A DNA stretch of 64,000 bases from Bog-159 sp963707465 (GCA_963707465.1 CAVPQK010000024.1:558001-622000), one strand, 5' to 3'; numbered from the stretch's first letter, positions 44,285 through 56,584 are shown. Program-made: numbers and translations. The notes: generated by a model from the sequence alone, not told the origin.

Positions 44285-45296
44285 AATGCCGATGGAACAG
44301 ATGGCCGGCGTGTTTCCGTCGTTGGAGTCGCTGGGCGGGGTGCAGGCCAGTGGCCGCGACGCCTGGCAAGGCATTGTGAACCGGATTGGCGAGCAGCGGG
44401 CCTGCTTCTTCGGCTACCGGCCCGGCGCGAGCAAGTCGCTGGCGGCGCTTTCGGCGCTCGCCAGGCGCCGGCATGGCGGCGTCTTGCTGGTATGGCACCT
44501 GCATTTGCTGAAACTGGCGCCCCTGGTGGCGGGCGCGGCCACCCGCGTGGTCGTATTCCTGCACGGTATTGAGGCGTGGCGTCGCCAGGATGCGTTGACC
44601 CGCTGGGCGCTCGGCAAAGTGAACCTGTTTCTCTCTAATAGCGACCACACCTGGGAGCGTTTCACGGCTTTGAATCCGGCGTTCCGCGACGCGCGCCACC
44701 AAACCGTGCATCTGGGAAGCGGAAGCTGCCTCGGGGCGATTCCGCCTGCGCCCGCGTCCCAGCCGGTTTCCCTCATACTGGGACGCATGCTGCGCAGCGA
44801 GGACTACAAAGGACACCGGCAAATGATCGAAGCTTGGCCGCGCGTGCGCCAGGTGGTGCCCCACGCCGAGCTGTGGGTCGCCGGCGGCGGCGATCTCCGC
44901 CCCGATCTGGAGCAGTTGGCGCGCAGCCGCGAAGGCATCCGCTTTTTCGGCGAAGTGTCCGAGTATCAAAAACGGAATCTCATCGCGCAATGCCGCTGCC
45001 TGGCCATGCCCAGCCGGGGCGAGGGCTTCGGGCTGGTCTACCTGGAAGCCATGCGCATGGGGCGGCCCTGCCTGGTGAGCGACCGGGATGCCGGCCGGGA
45101 AGTGGTCAACCCGCCGGAGGCCGGATTGGCCGCCGATCCTGAGGACCCCTGCGAGCTGGCGGAGGCTACCGCTCGCCTGCTCACTCCCGGGCCAGAGTGG
45201 GACCACTGGTCGCAAGCGGCGCGGCACCGCTACGAGGGCGGTTTCACCGCGGAGCATTTTCGGCAACGCCTGAACCAAGCTTTGTTCGCCGTTTGA
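44277..45296 (+). CDS. Family 4 glycosyltransferase
   Basis: 339 residues: GVLLVWHLHLLKLAPLVAG and VVVFLHGIEAWRRQ in the first domain, then LILGRMLRSEDYKGHRQMIE and MPSRGEGFGLVYLEAMRMG with the E-x7-E donor motif. The start is GTG 44277 (overlapping the polymerase gene) or ATG 44286. It is shorter than most GT4 enzymes because the N-terminal domain is trimmed. Confidence 0.87.
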   Translation: MLEMPMEQMAGVFPSLESLGGVQASGRDAWQGIVNRIGEQRACFFGYRPGASKSLAALSALARRRHGGVLLVWHLHLLKLAPLVAGAATRVVVFLHGIEAWRRQDALTRWALGKVNLFLSNSDHTWERFTALNPAFRDARHQTVHLGSGSCLGAIPPAPASQPVSLILGRMLRSEDYKGHRQMIEAWPRVRQVVPHAELWVAGGGDLRPDLEQLARSREGIRFFGEVSEYQKRNLIAQCRCLAMPSRGEGFGLVYLEAMRMGRPCLVSDRDAGREVVNPPEAGLAADPEDPCELAEATARLLTPGPEWDHWSQAARHRYEGGFTAEHFRQRLNQALFAV

Positions 45297-45312
45297 ATGA
45301 CTATCGGAAGAA

Positions 45313-45354
45313 GGCGGCCTGAGAGGCCGCCGCAGGCCGAGGGCCTGCCCCACA
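45313..45354. repeat. Double-hairpin repeat, copy 2
   Basis: GGCGGCCT-GAG-AGGCCGCC then GCAGGCC-GAG-GGCCTGC: both stems are perfect here. It differs from 30139-30180 at one base. It lies between two glycosyltransferase genes, 17 bases after the stop of the first. Confidence 0.88.
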
Positions 45355-45368
45355 ATTCATCTAAATCC

Positions 45369-46529
45369 GTGCCTGTTCACAAAGTCCTGCATGTGATTCC
45401 TTCGGTCGGCCCCGCGCGCGGCGGACCCAGCGTGATGATGCGCACCATCGCGCGCGCTCTTGCGCAAACCGGTATGGAGGTCCACGTCGCCACCACCGAC
45501 GACAACGGTCCCGGCCGGTTGCGCGTTCCACCGGGCACTCCGCAAATCGAGGATGGCGCCACGTTCTGGTATTTTCCCCGCCAGACCCGTTTCTACACTT
45601 TCTCCTGGCCGCTTACGCGCTGGCTCGCCCGGCACATGCACGAGTTCGACCTGGTGCACATCCACGCGCTGTTTTCGTATGCGGCGCTGCCCGCGGCGCG
45701 GCTGGCGCATCGCGCCGGCGTGCCCTACATTGTCCGGCCCCTGGGCACGTTAAACCGGTGGGGGATCGCGAACCGGCGCCGCTGGCTCAAGCGGCTCTCG
45801 TTCCGCCTGATCGAAAGCCGCATCTTGAACCATGCGGCCGGCGTTCATTACACCAGCGGGCAGGAATACGCGGAGGCCAGCGACCTGGGCTTTTCCGCCA
45901 AGCCGTTCCTGATTCCCAACGCGGTGGAGATGCCAGTGGAACTGCCGGGGCATGACACGCGGCCGCTGCGCGACCCAAACGGCCGCAAGCAAATTCTCTT
46001 TCTCTCCCGCTTCGACCGGAAAAAAGGACTCGACCTTCTCCTCGAAGCCTTCGCGCTGTTGCGAAGCAAAGGTCTCGATGGGGTGCTGATCCTGGCGGGC
46101 TCCGGCGATCCCGGCCTGGTGGCGCAACTGAAGAAAGAGGCCGATCGTCTGCGCGTTGCCGCGGACGTTGTTTGGGCGGGATTCCTCACGGGACCTGATA
46201 AGTGGGCGGCATTAGCCGATGCGGACGTCTTTGTCCTGCCGTCCTACTCGGAGAATTTCGGCGTGGCGCTGGTCGAGGCTCTGGCTTCGGGATGCCCCGT
46301 GGTGCTTTCCGATCAGGTTGGCATTCAGCGCGAGATCGCGCGTGCCGGCGCCGGGCTGGTCACTCCGTGCCGCGCGGAAGATCTGGCCCAGGCATTGCTC
46401 GATGTGCTGACAAACCCGGCGCTCCGCCGCCGCATGAGCGAAAACGGCCTACGCCTGGCCAGACAGGAATTTTCGCTGGATGCCGTCAGCCGCAAACTGT
46501 TCGAGACTTACGAGGCTGTTACCGCATGA
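45369..46529 (+). CDS. Family 4 glycosyltransferase
   Basis: 386 residues: VLHVIPSVGPARGGPSVMMR, then ILFLSRFDRKKGLDLLLEAF and VLPSYSENFGVALVEALASG (E-x7-E site). The frame is open from ATG 45297, but that start would translate the hairpin repeat, so GTG 45369 is preferred. Sequence order resembles WcaK/PssF-type mannosyl or glucosyl transferases; specificity unknown. Its stop overlaps the next ATG. Confidence 0.88.
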   Translation: MPVHKVLHVIPSVGPARGGPSVMMRTIARALAQTGMEVHVATTDDNGPGRLRVPPGTPQIEDGATFWYFPRQTRFYTFSWPLTRWLARHMHEFDLVHIHALFSYAALPAARLAHRAGVPYIVRPLGTLNRWGIANRRRWLKRLSFRLIESRILNHAAGVHYTSGQEYAEASDLGFSAKPFLIPNAVEMPVELPGHDTRPLRDPNGRKQILFLSRFDRKKGLDLLLEAFALLRSKGLDGVLILAGSGDPGLVAQLKKEADRLRVAADVVWAGFLTGPDKWAALADADVFVLPSYSENFGVALVEALASGCPVVLSDQVGIQREIARAGAGLVTPCRAEDLAQALLDVLTNPALRRRMSENGLRLARQEFSLDAVSRKLFETYEAVTA

Positions 46530-47392
46530 ACATTCCCAAGTTTCCCATCACCGTAGTCGTGCTGACTTATAACGAGGAAGCGAACCTCGAGGACTGTCTG
46601 GCCAGCGTCCGCCACTGGGCCCAACGGATCTTTGTGGTGGACTCAGGTAGCACGGACGGAACCCGTGAGATCGCCGCGCGGTTCGGCGCGGAACTGCTGC
46701 AGCATCCCTTCGAAACCCATGCCAAACAGTGGAATTGGGCTTTGGAGAATCTGCCCATCCAAAGCGAATGGGTCTTGGCCCTGGATGCCGATCAGCGCGT
46801 TACTCCCGAACTGGCCCGCGAAATCGGCGGGCTGGATACGGCCGCGCTCCGCGGTGTCGACGGCATCTACATCAAGCGCCGGCAGATATTTCGCGACAAG
46901 TGGATCAAGCATGGCGGTTACTACCCCAAATATCTGCTGAAGATGTTCCGCCTCGGCAGCGTGCGGACCGATGCGCGCGACCTGGTAGACCATCACTTCT
47001 ATGTGCCGGGGAAAACCATCAAACTCAGCCGCGATCTTTTGGAAGTCAATAAGAAGGAAGACGACATCTCGTTCTGGATCGAGAAGCACAACCGGTATGC
47101 CACTTTATTGGCCGAAGAAGAGCTCGGCAACAGGCTCGCCGGGCGGGAGCACATCGTCAAGCCGTCGCTTCGGGGAGCGCCGGACCAACGGTCGCTTCGA
47201 TTAAAGCAAGTCTGGTCGGGCCTGCCGCTCTATCTTCGCCCGTTCGCCTATTTTCTCTATCGTTATTTTCTTCGCCTGGGGTTTCTGGATGGCAAGGAGG
47301 GGGCCATCTTTCATTTTCTGCATGCCTTCTGGTTCCGCTTGCTGATCGATATCAAATTGGACGAATTACAACGACAAGGGGCGCGTGGATGA
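46526..47392 (+). CDS. Family 2 glycosyltransferase (WaaE/KdtX-like)
   Basis: 288 residues: ITVVVLTYNEEANLEDCLAS, VVDSGSTDGTREIA, then WVLALDADQRVTPEL and GGYYPKYLLKMFRLGSVR. This set, including the paired EWVLxLDADE-like motif, is typical of the WaaE/KdtX branch, which adds glucose or a heptose-like sugar. The last C-terminal segment is hydrophobic (PFAYFLYRYFLRLGFLDG) and may attach the enzyme to the membrane. The end overlaps the carbamoyltransferase gene. Confidence 0.9.
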   Translation: MNIPKFPITVVVLTYNEEANLEDCLASVRHWAQRIFVVDSGSTDGTREIAARFGAELLQHPFETHAKQWNWALENLPIQSEWVLALDADQRVTPELAREIGGLDTAALRGVDGIYIKRRQIFRDKWIKHGGYYPKYLLKMFRLGSVRTDARDLVDHHFYVPGKTIKLSRDLLEVNKKEDDISFWIEKHNRYATLLAEEELGNRLAGREHIVKPSLRGAPDQRSLRLKQVWSGLPLYLRPFAYFLYRYFLRLGFLDGKEGAIFHFLHAFWFRLLIDIKLDELQRQGARG

Positions 47393-49149
47393 AGATTCTC
47401 GGATTGAATGCCTTTCATGGCGATGCATCGGCCGCTCTGCTGAGCGATGGCCAACTCATTTCCGCCATCGAAGAGGAGCGCCTGAACCGTATCAAACACT
47501 GGGCCGGATTCCCAAACCTCGCCGCGTCCGCCTGCCTCAATGGAACGGATCGCAACGAGATCGAGCACGTGGCCATCTCCCGCAATCCTTTCGCGCACAT
47601 TGGGCGAAAAGTATTCTACGCCGCCGCGCGGCCGGTTTCCTGGCGGCGATCGATGTCGCGCGTGGCGAACATCGTGCAGATAACCCGCCTCAATTCCGAT
47701 CGCCCCGGCACCATCCTCTCCGAGCTGAAGCGCGCCCGCATCCACAAGGTGGAGCACCATCGCGCGCACCTCGCCAGCGCCTTCTTCGCCTCCCCATTCG
47801 AAGAGGCCGCCGTCGTTTCCGTGGATGGCTTTGGCGATTACAGCAGCGTCCAATGGGGTGTGGGCCGGGGCAATCGCATCGACCTGCTGGGCTCGGTGCT
47901 GTTCCCGCATTCGCTCGGCATTCTGTATACCGCTTTCACTCAGTTCCTGGGATTTCCCAAATACGGCGACGAGTACAAAATGATGGGGCTGGCGGCCTAC
48001 GGCGCGCCGCGCTTTGCGCCACAAATCCGCCGCATCGTCACCACCGAGTCCGGCAATTGCCGCCTGAATCTGGATTACTTTACGCATCACAGCCAGGGCG
48101 TCAAGATGACTTGGGATGGTGGCGCGCCCGAATCGGGCAGCGTGTTCTCCCGCAAGATGATCGAGGTATTCGGCAGCTCGCGCGAGCCGCGCGACGAAAT
48201 CACCGAACGGCACGCAGACCTGGCCGCGTCGGTCCAAACGGTCCTCGAAGAAAACTATTTCGCGCTGCTGAATCATGTTTACCGGCGCACCGGGCAAAAG
48301 GCGTTGTGCCTGGCCGGCGGGGTGGCGCTCAACTGCGCGGCCAACGGCAAGATCTTTGAACAGACGCCCTTCCGCGATATCTATATCCAGCCCGCCGCCA
48401 GCGACGCCGGAACATCCATCGGCGCGGCGCTATCGGTTTGGCACGAGCGCCTGCATCAGCCGCGCTCCTTCGTGATGCGGCATGCCTACTACGGCCCGGA
48501 ATCGAGCGACCACGAAATTCAAGCCGAACTGGAAGCCGCGGGCGTCGCGTATCGTCACTTGAGCGAAACGGAACTGGTAGAGGAAACCGCGTCCCAGATC
48601 GCCGCCGGTAAAGTGGTCGGCTGGTTCCAGGGCCGCATGGAATTCGGGCCGCGCGCCCTCGGCAATCGCAGCATTCTGGCCGATCCGCGCCGCACGGATA
48701 TGAAGGACCTGTTGAATAGCCGCATCAAGCATCGCGAACATTTCCGCCCGTTCTGCCCGTCCGTCCTGGCCGAATCGGTTTCGGATTTCTTCGAGACCAA
48801 TTATCCGTCGCCCTTTATGGTGACCGCGTATCGCATCAAGAGCCAACGATTGCAGGATATTCCCGCCGTGACGCACGCCGATGGCACGGGGCGTTTGCAA
48901 ACTGTCGAGCGCGAATCGAACCCGCTCTATTGGAAGCTAATCCGCCGTTTTGGCGATCTCACCGGCGTCCCTATCCTGCTCAATACATCGTTTAACGAGA
49001 ACGAACCGATCGTCCAAACCCCCGCGCAAGCGCTCGACTGCTTCCTGCGCACGCGCATGGACGTACTGGCCATGGGCCGCTACATCATTCTGAAATCCGA
49101 GCACAAGCAAGCTTTTGAAGGGCGGACTTTAGTCCGCGCGGAGCATTAG
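47389..49149 (+). CDS. Carbamoyltransferase (NodU/CmcH family)
   Basis: 586 residues. The N-terminal ASKHA-type domain has MKILGLNAFHGDASAAL, EEERLNRIKHWAGFP and HHRAHLASAFFASPFEEAAV, and AGGVALNCAANGKIFE. The C-terminal YrdC-like part has GWFQGRMEFGPRALGNRSIL and NTSFNENEPIVQTP. The enzyme makes an adenylated carbamoyl and moves the carbamoyl group onto a sugar hydroxyl. With asnB and two methyltransferases it implies a heavily decorated glycan. Confidence 0.95.
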   Translation: MKILGLNAFHGDASAALLSDGQLISAIEEERLNRIKHWAGFPNLAASACLNGTDRNEIEHVAISRNPFAHIGRKVFYAAARPVSWRRSMSRVANIVQITRLNSDRPGTILSELKRARIHKVEHHRAHLASAFFASPFEEAAVVSVDGFGDYSSVQWGVGRGNRIDLLGSVLFPHSLGILYTAFTQFLGFPKYGDEYKMMGLAAYGAPRFAPQIRRIVTTESGNCRLNLDYFTHHSQGVKMTWDGGAPESGSVFSRKMIEVFGSSREPRDEITERHADLAASVQTVLEENYFALLNHVYRRTGQKALCLAGGVALNCAANGKIFEQTPFRDIYIQPAASDAGTSIGAALSVWHERLHQPRSFVMRHAYYGPESSDHEIQAELEAAGVAYRHLSETELVEETASQIAAGKVVGWFQGRMEFGPRALGNRSILADPRRTDMKDLLNSRIKHREHFRPFCPSVLAESVSDFFETNYPSPFMVTAYRIKSQRLQDIPAVTHADGTGRLQTVERESNPLYWKLIRRFGDLTGVPILLNTSFNENEPIVQTPAQALDCFLRTRMDVLAMGRYIILKSEHKQAFEGRTLVRAEH

Positions 49150-49180
49150 CCCCGCTGTCCGCCCCATTTGAGCCTCAACC

Positions 49181-50500
49181 ATGAAGATCCTGTTATTGAA
49201 TCAGTGCTTCTATCCCGATCTGGTATCCACCGCGCAACATGCGAGCGATCTCGCCGCAGCACTCGCCGAGCGCGGCCATGAGGTAACCGTGGTTGCCAGC
49301 AGCCGGGCCTACGACAATCCAGGCGTCAGATTCCCCACCAAAGAGGAGTGGCACGGCACCCGCATTCTGCGCATCCCCTGTCTCGGTTTAGGAAAAACCG
49401 CCAAGTGGAGGCGGGTGGCAAACTTCGCCAGCTTCTTCCTCAGTTGCATCCTCCGGCTGATCTTCCTCCCCCGTTTCGATGTGGTGATAGCCCTGACTTC
49501 CCCTCCGCTCATCTCGCTGCTGGGGGCGCTGTACGTCAAGCTCAAAGGCGGCCGTTTCGTCTTCTGGGTCATGGATCTGAATCCCGACGAGGCCATCGCG
49601 GCCGGCTGGCTCCGTGAAGAATCGACCGCGGCGCATGTTCTTGGCAGTCTGCTCAACTTCAGCCTGCGCGCATCCGACGAAGTGGTGGTGCTCGACCGCT
49701 TCATGCGCGCGCGGATCATGTGGAAACGAGTGCCTGCCCGGAAGATCAGCGTGATCCCCCCGTGGGCCCACAGCGACGTCGTGCGCTACGATCCGGAGGG
49801 CGGCGCGGCTTTCCGCGAAAAACACGGGCTGGCCGGCAAGTTTGTGGTCATGTATTCCGGCAATCACAGCCCCTGCCATCCCTTGACCACCGTGCTCGAA
49901 TCCGCCCGGCGGTTGGCCCATCGTTCGGAAATCGTATTTTGCTTCGTGGGCGGAGGCAGCGAACTTCCGGCCGTGAAAACCTTCGCCGCAACCCATCGCC
50001 TGGCGAATATTGTGTGCCTGCCCTACCAGCCTCTGAGCGAACTCTCTGGCTCGCTCTCCGCGGCGGATCTCCACGTGGTCATCATGGGCGATCCGTTTGT
50101 GGGCATCGTCCACACCTGCAAGATCTACAACATTATGTGCGTGGGTTCGCCCGTCCTTTATATGGGTCCCGTGAAAAGCCACGTCATGGACATTGCCGCG
50201 GGCACCGGCATCCCGCTGTACGCGGCTGAGCATGGGGATGTGGACCAGGTGGTCGCTTGCATACTCGCGAGCGCGCCGGTGGCCGCGCCGGACACCAAAA
50301 TGCTCGCGCGCAGCCGGCAGTTTCGCCAGGATGAGATTGTTCCGTGTTTTACCAGACTGATCGAAGCGGTGGGCGGCAAAGCCCCCGCGGCTGTCGGCTT
50401 TCGGTTGCTTCTGCTGAACGTGCCGGCTAATGCCGCTCCGAAGTCTATGGCGGCGGCCGCGGGCGGCGGAGCGCAGCATTCGTACTCCACCAGGGGGTGA
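49181..50500 (+). CDS. Family 4 glycosyltransferase (WbuB-like)
   Basis: 439 residues: MKILLLNQCFYPDLVSTAQH, HASDLAAALAERGHEVTVVA, then VVMYSGNHSPCHPLTTVLES and the later ADLHVVIMGDPFVGIVHTCK. This is the WbuB/colanic-type group, which often transfers an N-acetyl amino sugar. The last 45 residues (NAAPKSMAAAAGGGAQHS) are low complexity. It lies 31 bases after the carbamoyltransferase stop, one of the few gaps in the locus. Confidence 0.88.
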   Translation: MKILLLNQCFYPDLVSTAQHASDLAAALAERGHEVTVVASSRAYDNPGVRFPTKEEWHGTRILRIPCLGLGKTAKWRRVANFASFFLSCILRLIFLPRFDVVIALTSPPLISLLGALYVKLKGGRFVFWVMDLNPDEAIAAGWLREESTAAHVLGSLLNFSLRASDEVVVLDRFMRARIMWKRVPARKISVIPPWAHSDVVRYDPEGGAAFREKHGLAGKFVVMYSGNHSPCHPLTTVLESARRLAHRSEIVFCFVGGGSELPAVKTFAATHRLANIVCLPYQPLSELSGSLSAADLHVVIMGDPFVGIVHTCKIYNIMCVGSPVLYMGPVKSHVMDIAAGTGIPLYAAEHGDVDQVVACILASAPVAAPDTKMLARSRQFRQDEIVPCFTRLIEAVGGKAPAAVGFRLLLLNVPANAAPKSMAAAAGGGAQHSYSTRG

Positions 50501-50506
50501 ATCCTC

Positions 50507-51451
50507 GTGAAGATACTGGTCACCGGCGGCGCAGGTTTTATCGGAAGCCACTTAGTCAGGCGGTTGGTCAGGGAGGGGGCGGGTTCCGTCGCCGTCCTGG
50601 ACAGTTTCCACCGCGGGAGGGCCGAAAGCCTGGCTGATTGCTTCGGTGAAGTCAGTCTTATGCGAGCCGATATCCGGGATTCGACGGCCACCAAGGAAGC
50701 CCTCCGGGGTGTCGATCTGGTCTATCACCTGGCTGCCCAGTCGAGCGTGCTGGGAGCGGAGTCCGACGCGGACTACACCTTTCAGACGAATGTGCGGGGA
50801 ACCTACGATCTCTTGCGGGCGGCACGCACGAGCGGTGTCCGCAGAGTGGTCTTTACTTCGTCGCGCGAGGTTTATGGAGACTCGCTGCAGGTTCCCGTGC
50901 CGGAGACGGCCGCGCTCAGGCCGAAAAATCTTTACGGAGCGAGCAAAGTGGCCGGTGAGGCGTACTGCTCGGTCTTCGAGTCGGAAGGCCTCGAAACGGC
51001 GGTTTTACGGCTGGCCAACGTCTACGGACCAGGCGACCGGGACCGGGTGATTCCGCTCTTCGTGGAGCGCGCCATCGAGGGGCAGCCGCTGGTGCTCTAC
51101 GGCGGCCAGCAAGTGTTGGATTTCGTCTGGATCGACACCGTTGTCGAAGCCCTGTGGAAGGTTGGATTCGGGGATTGGATTCGCGGACCACTGAATATCG
51201 GGAGCGGGCAGGGAATCACCATCTCCAATCTGGCGCGGCGCGTGGTGGAACTAGCCGGTTCTCGGTCGTCTTTGGAAATCCTTCCCTCCCGCCAAACCGA
51301 AGTGACCCGTTTCATCGCCGATGGAACCCGCGCCCGGCACGCGCTCGGCCTTCATCCACCGGCCGATCCGCTCTTTGGCCTGGCGGACATTGTGAAATCG
51401 AGCAGCCCGCAATTTGCCATGAGTCAAATTCCTCTTTCAGCTTCCGCCTGA
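50507..51451 (+). CDS. NAD-dependent epimerase/dehydratase (GalE-like)
   Basis: 314 residues from GTG 50507. KILVTGGAGFIGSHLVRRL is the NAD-binding loop, FTSSREVYGDS holds the catalytic serine region and NLYGASKVAGEAYC the YxxxK pair. It probably interconverts a UDP-sugar (glucose/galactose or GlcNAc/GalNAc types) to supply a donor for the glycosyltransferases. It is the last recognisable gene of the locus. Confidence 0.9.
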   Translation: MKILVTGGAGFIGSHLVRRLVREGAGSVAVLDSFHRGRAESLADCFGEVSLMRADIRDSTATKEALRGVDLVYHLAAQSSVLGAESDADYTFQTNVRGTYDLLRAARTSGVRRVVFTSSREVYGDSLQVPVPETAALRPKNLYGASKVAGEAYCSVFESEGLETAVLRLANVYGPGDRDRVIPLFVERAIEGQPLVLYGGQQVLDFVWIDTVVEALWKVGFGDWIRGPLNIGSGQGITISNLARRVVELAGSRSSLEILPSRQTEVTRFIADGTRARHALGLHPPADPLFGLADIVKSSSPQFAMSQIPLSASA

Positions 51452-51597
51452 TCGTTCCCCTCCTACCTGCTACGAGATAGCGAACCGCCTCGCCGGTATG
51501 CGCATCGCCCGCACCGGCCACCCCTCCGAGGCAAGGGGCAATTCCAGCGACGCGATTTGAGCCGCCGGATCGTACCGCCCTAGCTTTGACCGTGTTT

Positions 51598-51706
51598 TAT
51601 CTGCGTTCATCTGCGTTCATCTGCGGCCGGATGTGCTTTTTGCTGGCCCAGCGAGAAAAATCAAAACCCGATATGGGCCGCAGATGAACGCAGATGAACG
51701 CGGATA
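51598..51706. repeat. 110-bp inverted-repeat element, copy 2
   Basis: Arms at 51598-51628 and 51676-51706 match those at 23235-23344, with one base changed in the right arm (GCGGATA for GCAGATA). The centre is diverged but recognisable (ends in GATATG in both). It sits 33 bases from the hicA remnant. Confidence 0.92.
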
Positions 51707-51738
51707 GAACGAGCAATACGGAAGTTGGGCTGAAGCTG

Positions 51739-51902
51739 GTGATGGTGTACACAGCGGCGGTTGGGCAGTCGGCGGCCCGGGACGCACGCGATTCATCCGG
51801 AGAAATGAAGGTTCGCGAACCATCACGGTGCCCGGCCATGAAGGCGATGACATGCCGGTCGGTACGCTAAACTCCATCTTGAAGAGGGCAGGGCTGAAAT
51901 GA
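51739..51902 (+). pseudogene. hicA toxin remnant
   Basis: In the frame ending at 51902 the sequence reads RFIRRNEGSRTITVPGHEGD, then DDMPVGTLNSILKRAGLK and a stop, which is the complete C-terminal two-thirds of HicA. The N-terminal part has no start codon and no family match, and the inverted repeat lies directly upstream. So the toxin is probably dead while its partner gene survives. Confidence 0.75.
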
Positions 51903-52111
51903 CATACGCCGTTGTATTTGAGAAGGCGCCTCACAACTGGGCCGCGTATGTCCCGGACCTTCCGGGATGTGTGACCACTGGCCCCACGCTCGAAGACACC
52001 CGCGCCCTGATCGCGGAAGCCATTGGATTCCACATCGAAGGAATGCGGCTGCGCGGGGAACCCGTACCGGAGCCCAGCACCGTTGTCGACAGCGTGGAGG
52101 TGGAAATCTGA
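51899..52111 (+). CDS. hicB: HicB-family antitoxin
   Basis: 70 residues: MTYAVVFEKAPHNWAAYVPD, LPGCVTTGPTLEDTRALIAE, then IEGMRLRGEPVPEPS. These are the characteristic HicB motifs of an RNase-H-like fold with a degenerate active site. The start overlaps the hicA remnant stop (ATGA), as in working HicAB pairs. No separate DNA-binding domain is present. Confidence 0.9.
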   Translation: MTYAVVFEKAPHNWAAYVPDLPGCVTTGPTLEDTRALIAEAIGFHIEGMRLRGEPVPEPSTVVDSVEVEI

Positions 52112-52395
52112 CCCCACTTGCGCATGGGTTTGCTTTTCGCTATTATGGAGAAGTTTCGCGAGTACAGCTTTCTGCTCCCGCGCTACCACTGTGAGCGTTC
52201 GCAGTCCGGCCGGGGGTGAGGTCCCGAGGTTTCACCGGTCAACCCCGGTTGGAATATGGACCTGTCCGAACAGTGATCCTCGCAGTTGTTAAACCGTAGC
52301 CACAGGCCATTTTTGGCTTGTGCGTGTGTTTTTGGCGGGCCAGACGCGCCCATCCGTATTTAAACGGGCTTTTAAAAGGACTCAAGGGAAGGTTC
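52112..52395 (+). other. Leader region of the str-S10-spc operon, no gene
   Basis: About 280 bases between hicB and rpsL. The start of transcription for the ribosomal operon should lie here, but I could not choose a convincing -35/-10 pair. CCGTATTTAAACGG (52350-52363) is an inverted repeat shortly before the rpsL start; AAGGGAAGG is a plausible ribosome-binding site. Confidence 0.4.
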
Positions 52396-52770
52396 GTGCC
52401 GACTTTTAACCAACTTGTGCGTAACGGGCGAAGACCGCCACGCTGGAAGACTGCCAGTCCGGCGCTGCAAAGCTGCCCCCAGAAGCGCGGCGTTTGCACT
52501 CGCGTGTACACTTCCACGCCGAAGAAGCCCAACTCGGCGCTGCGGAAAGTGGCGCGCGTGCGGCTGACCAACGGAATCGAGGTCACCACGTACATTCCGG
52601 GCGTCGGCCATAACCTGCAGGAGCACTCCATCGTGCTGATCCGCGGGGGCCGCGTGAAGGATTTGCCGGGCGTGCGCTACCACGTAATCCGCGGCGCGCT
52701 GGATACGGCCGGGGTGGCCAATCGCAAGCAGAGCCGGTCGAAATATGGAGCGAAGCGGCCGAAGGCGTAG
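52396..52770 (+). CDS. rpsL: 30S ribosomal protein S12
   Basis: 124 residues from GTG 52396: PTFNQLVRNGRRPPRWKTAS, then YTSTPKKPNSALRKVARVRL with the universally conserved lysine pair (streptomycin-sensitive wild type), and GVRYHVIRGALDTAGVANR at the end. It controls decoding accuracy at the A site. First gene of the operon; the frame is open from 52318 but that start has no ribosome-binding site. Confidence 0.97.
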   Translation: MPTFNQLVRNGRRPPRWKTASPALQSCPQKRGVCTRVYTSTPKKPNSALRKVARVRLTNGIEVTTYIPGVGHNLQEHSIVLIRGGRVKDLPGVRYHVIRGALDTAGVANRKQSRSKYGAKRPKA

Positions 52771-52785
52771 GCTGCGGGAATCGAT

Positions 52786-53256
52786 ATGCCACGAAGACGA
52801 CGCGTTGAAATTCGGGAAGTGCCGGCGGATCCGGTGTACAACTCCACATTAGTCGAGAAATTTGTCAACTCCATGATGTGGCAGGGCAAGAAAACGGTGG
52901 CGCAGGGTATTTTCTACGACTCGATGGACAAGATCCGGGAGCGCTCCGGCGACGACCCGTTGAAGCTGTTCAAGAAGGCCGTGGAGAATGTCAAGCCGCT
53001 GCTGGAAGTGAAGACCCGGCGCGTCGGCGGCGCCAACTACCAGGTGCCTATCGAGGTGCCGAACAACCGCCGCACCAGCCTGGCCATCCGCTGGATCGTG
53101 ACGCAAGCCCGTTCGCGTCCGGAAAAAGGGATGCCGGAGAAGCTGGCCAACGAGTTGAACGATGCCGCCAACATGCGGGGCGGAGCGATTAAGAAAAGGG
53201 ACGACGTTCACCGCATGGCGGAAGCGAACAAGGCGTTCGCGCATTATCGCTGGTAG
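52786..53256 (+). CDS. rpsG: 30S ribosomal protein S7
   Basis: 156 residues: MPRRRRVEIREVPADPVYNS, then VEKFVNSMMWQGKKTVAQ and PIEVPNNRRTSLAIRWIV. It nucleates the 30S head and in E. coli S7 also represses this operon by binding its mRNA. A 15-base gap separates it from rpsL. Confidence 0.97.
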   Translation: MPRRRRVEIREVPADPVYNSTLVEKFVNSMMWQGKKTVAQGIFYDSMDKIRERSGDDPLKLFKKAVENVKPLLEVKTRRVGGANYQVPIEVPNNRRTSLAIRWIVTQARSRPEKGMPEKLANELNDAANMRGGAIKKRDDVHRMAEANKAFAHYRW

Positions 53257-53290
53257 GCAGGGTGTAGCAGGGTAAGGTTCGGGAATTCTT

Positions 53291-55385
<2,095 letters not shown>

Positions 55386-55396
55386 TTGGAGATCAT

Positions 55397-56584
<1,188 letters not shown>

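Noticed and set aside
45297..45368. N-terminal extension of the glycosyltransferase from ATG 45297
   Set aside because: It would translate the double-hairpin repeat; the GTG at 45369 gives the family N-terminus.
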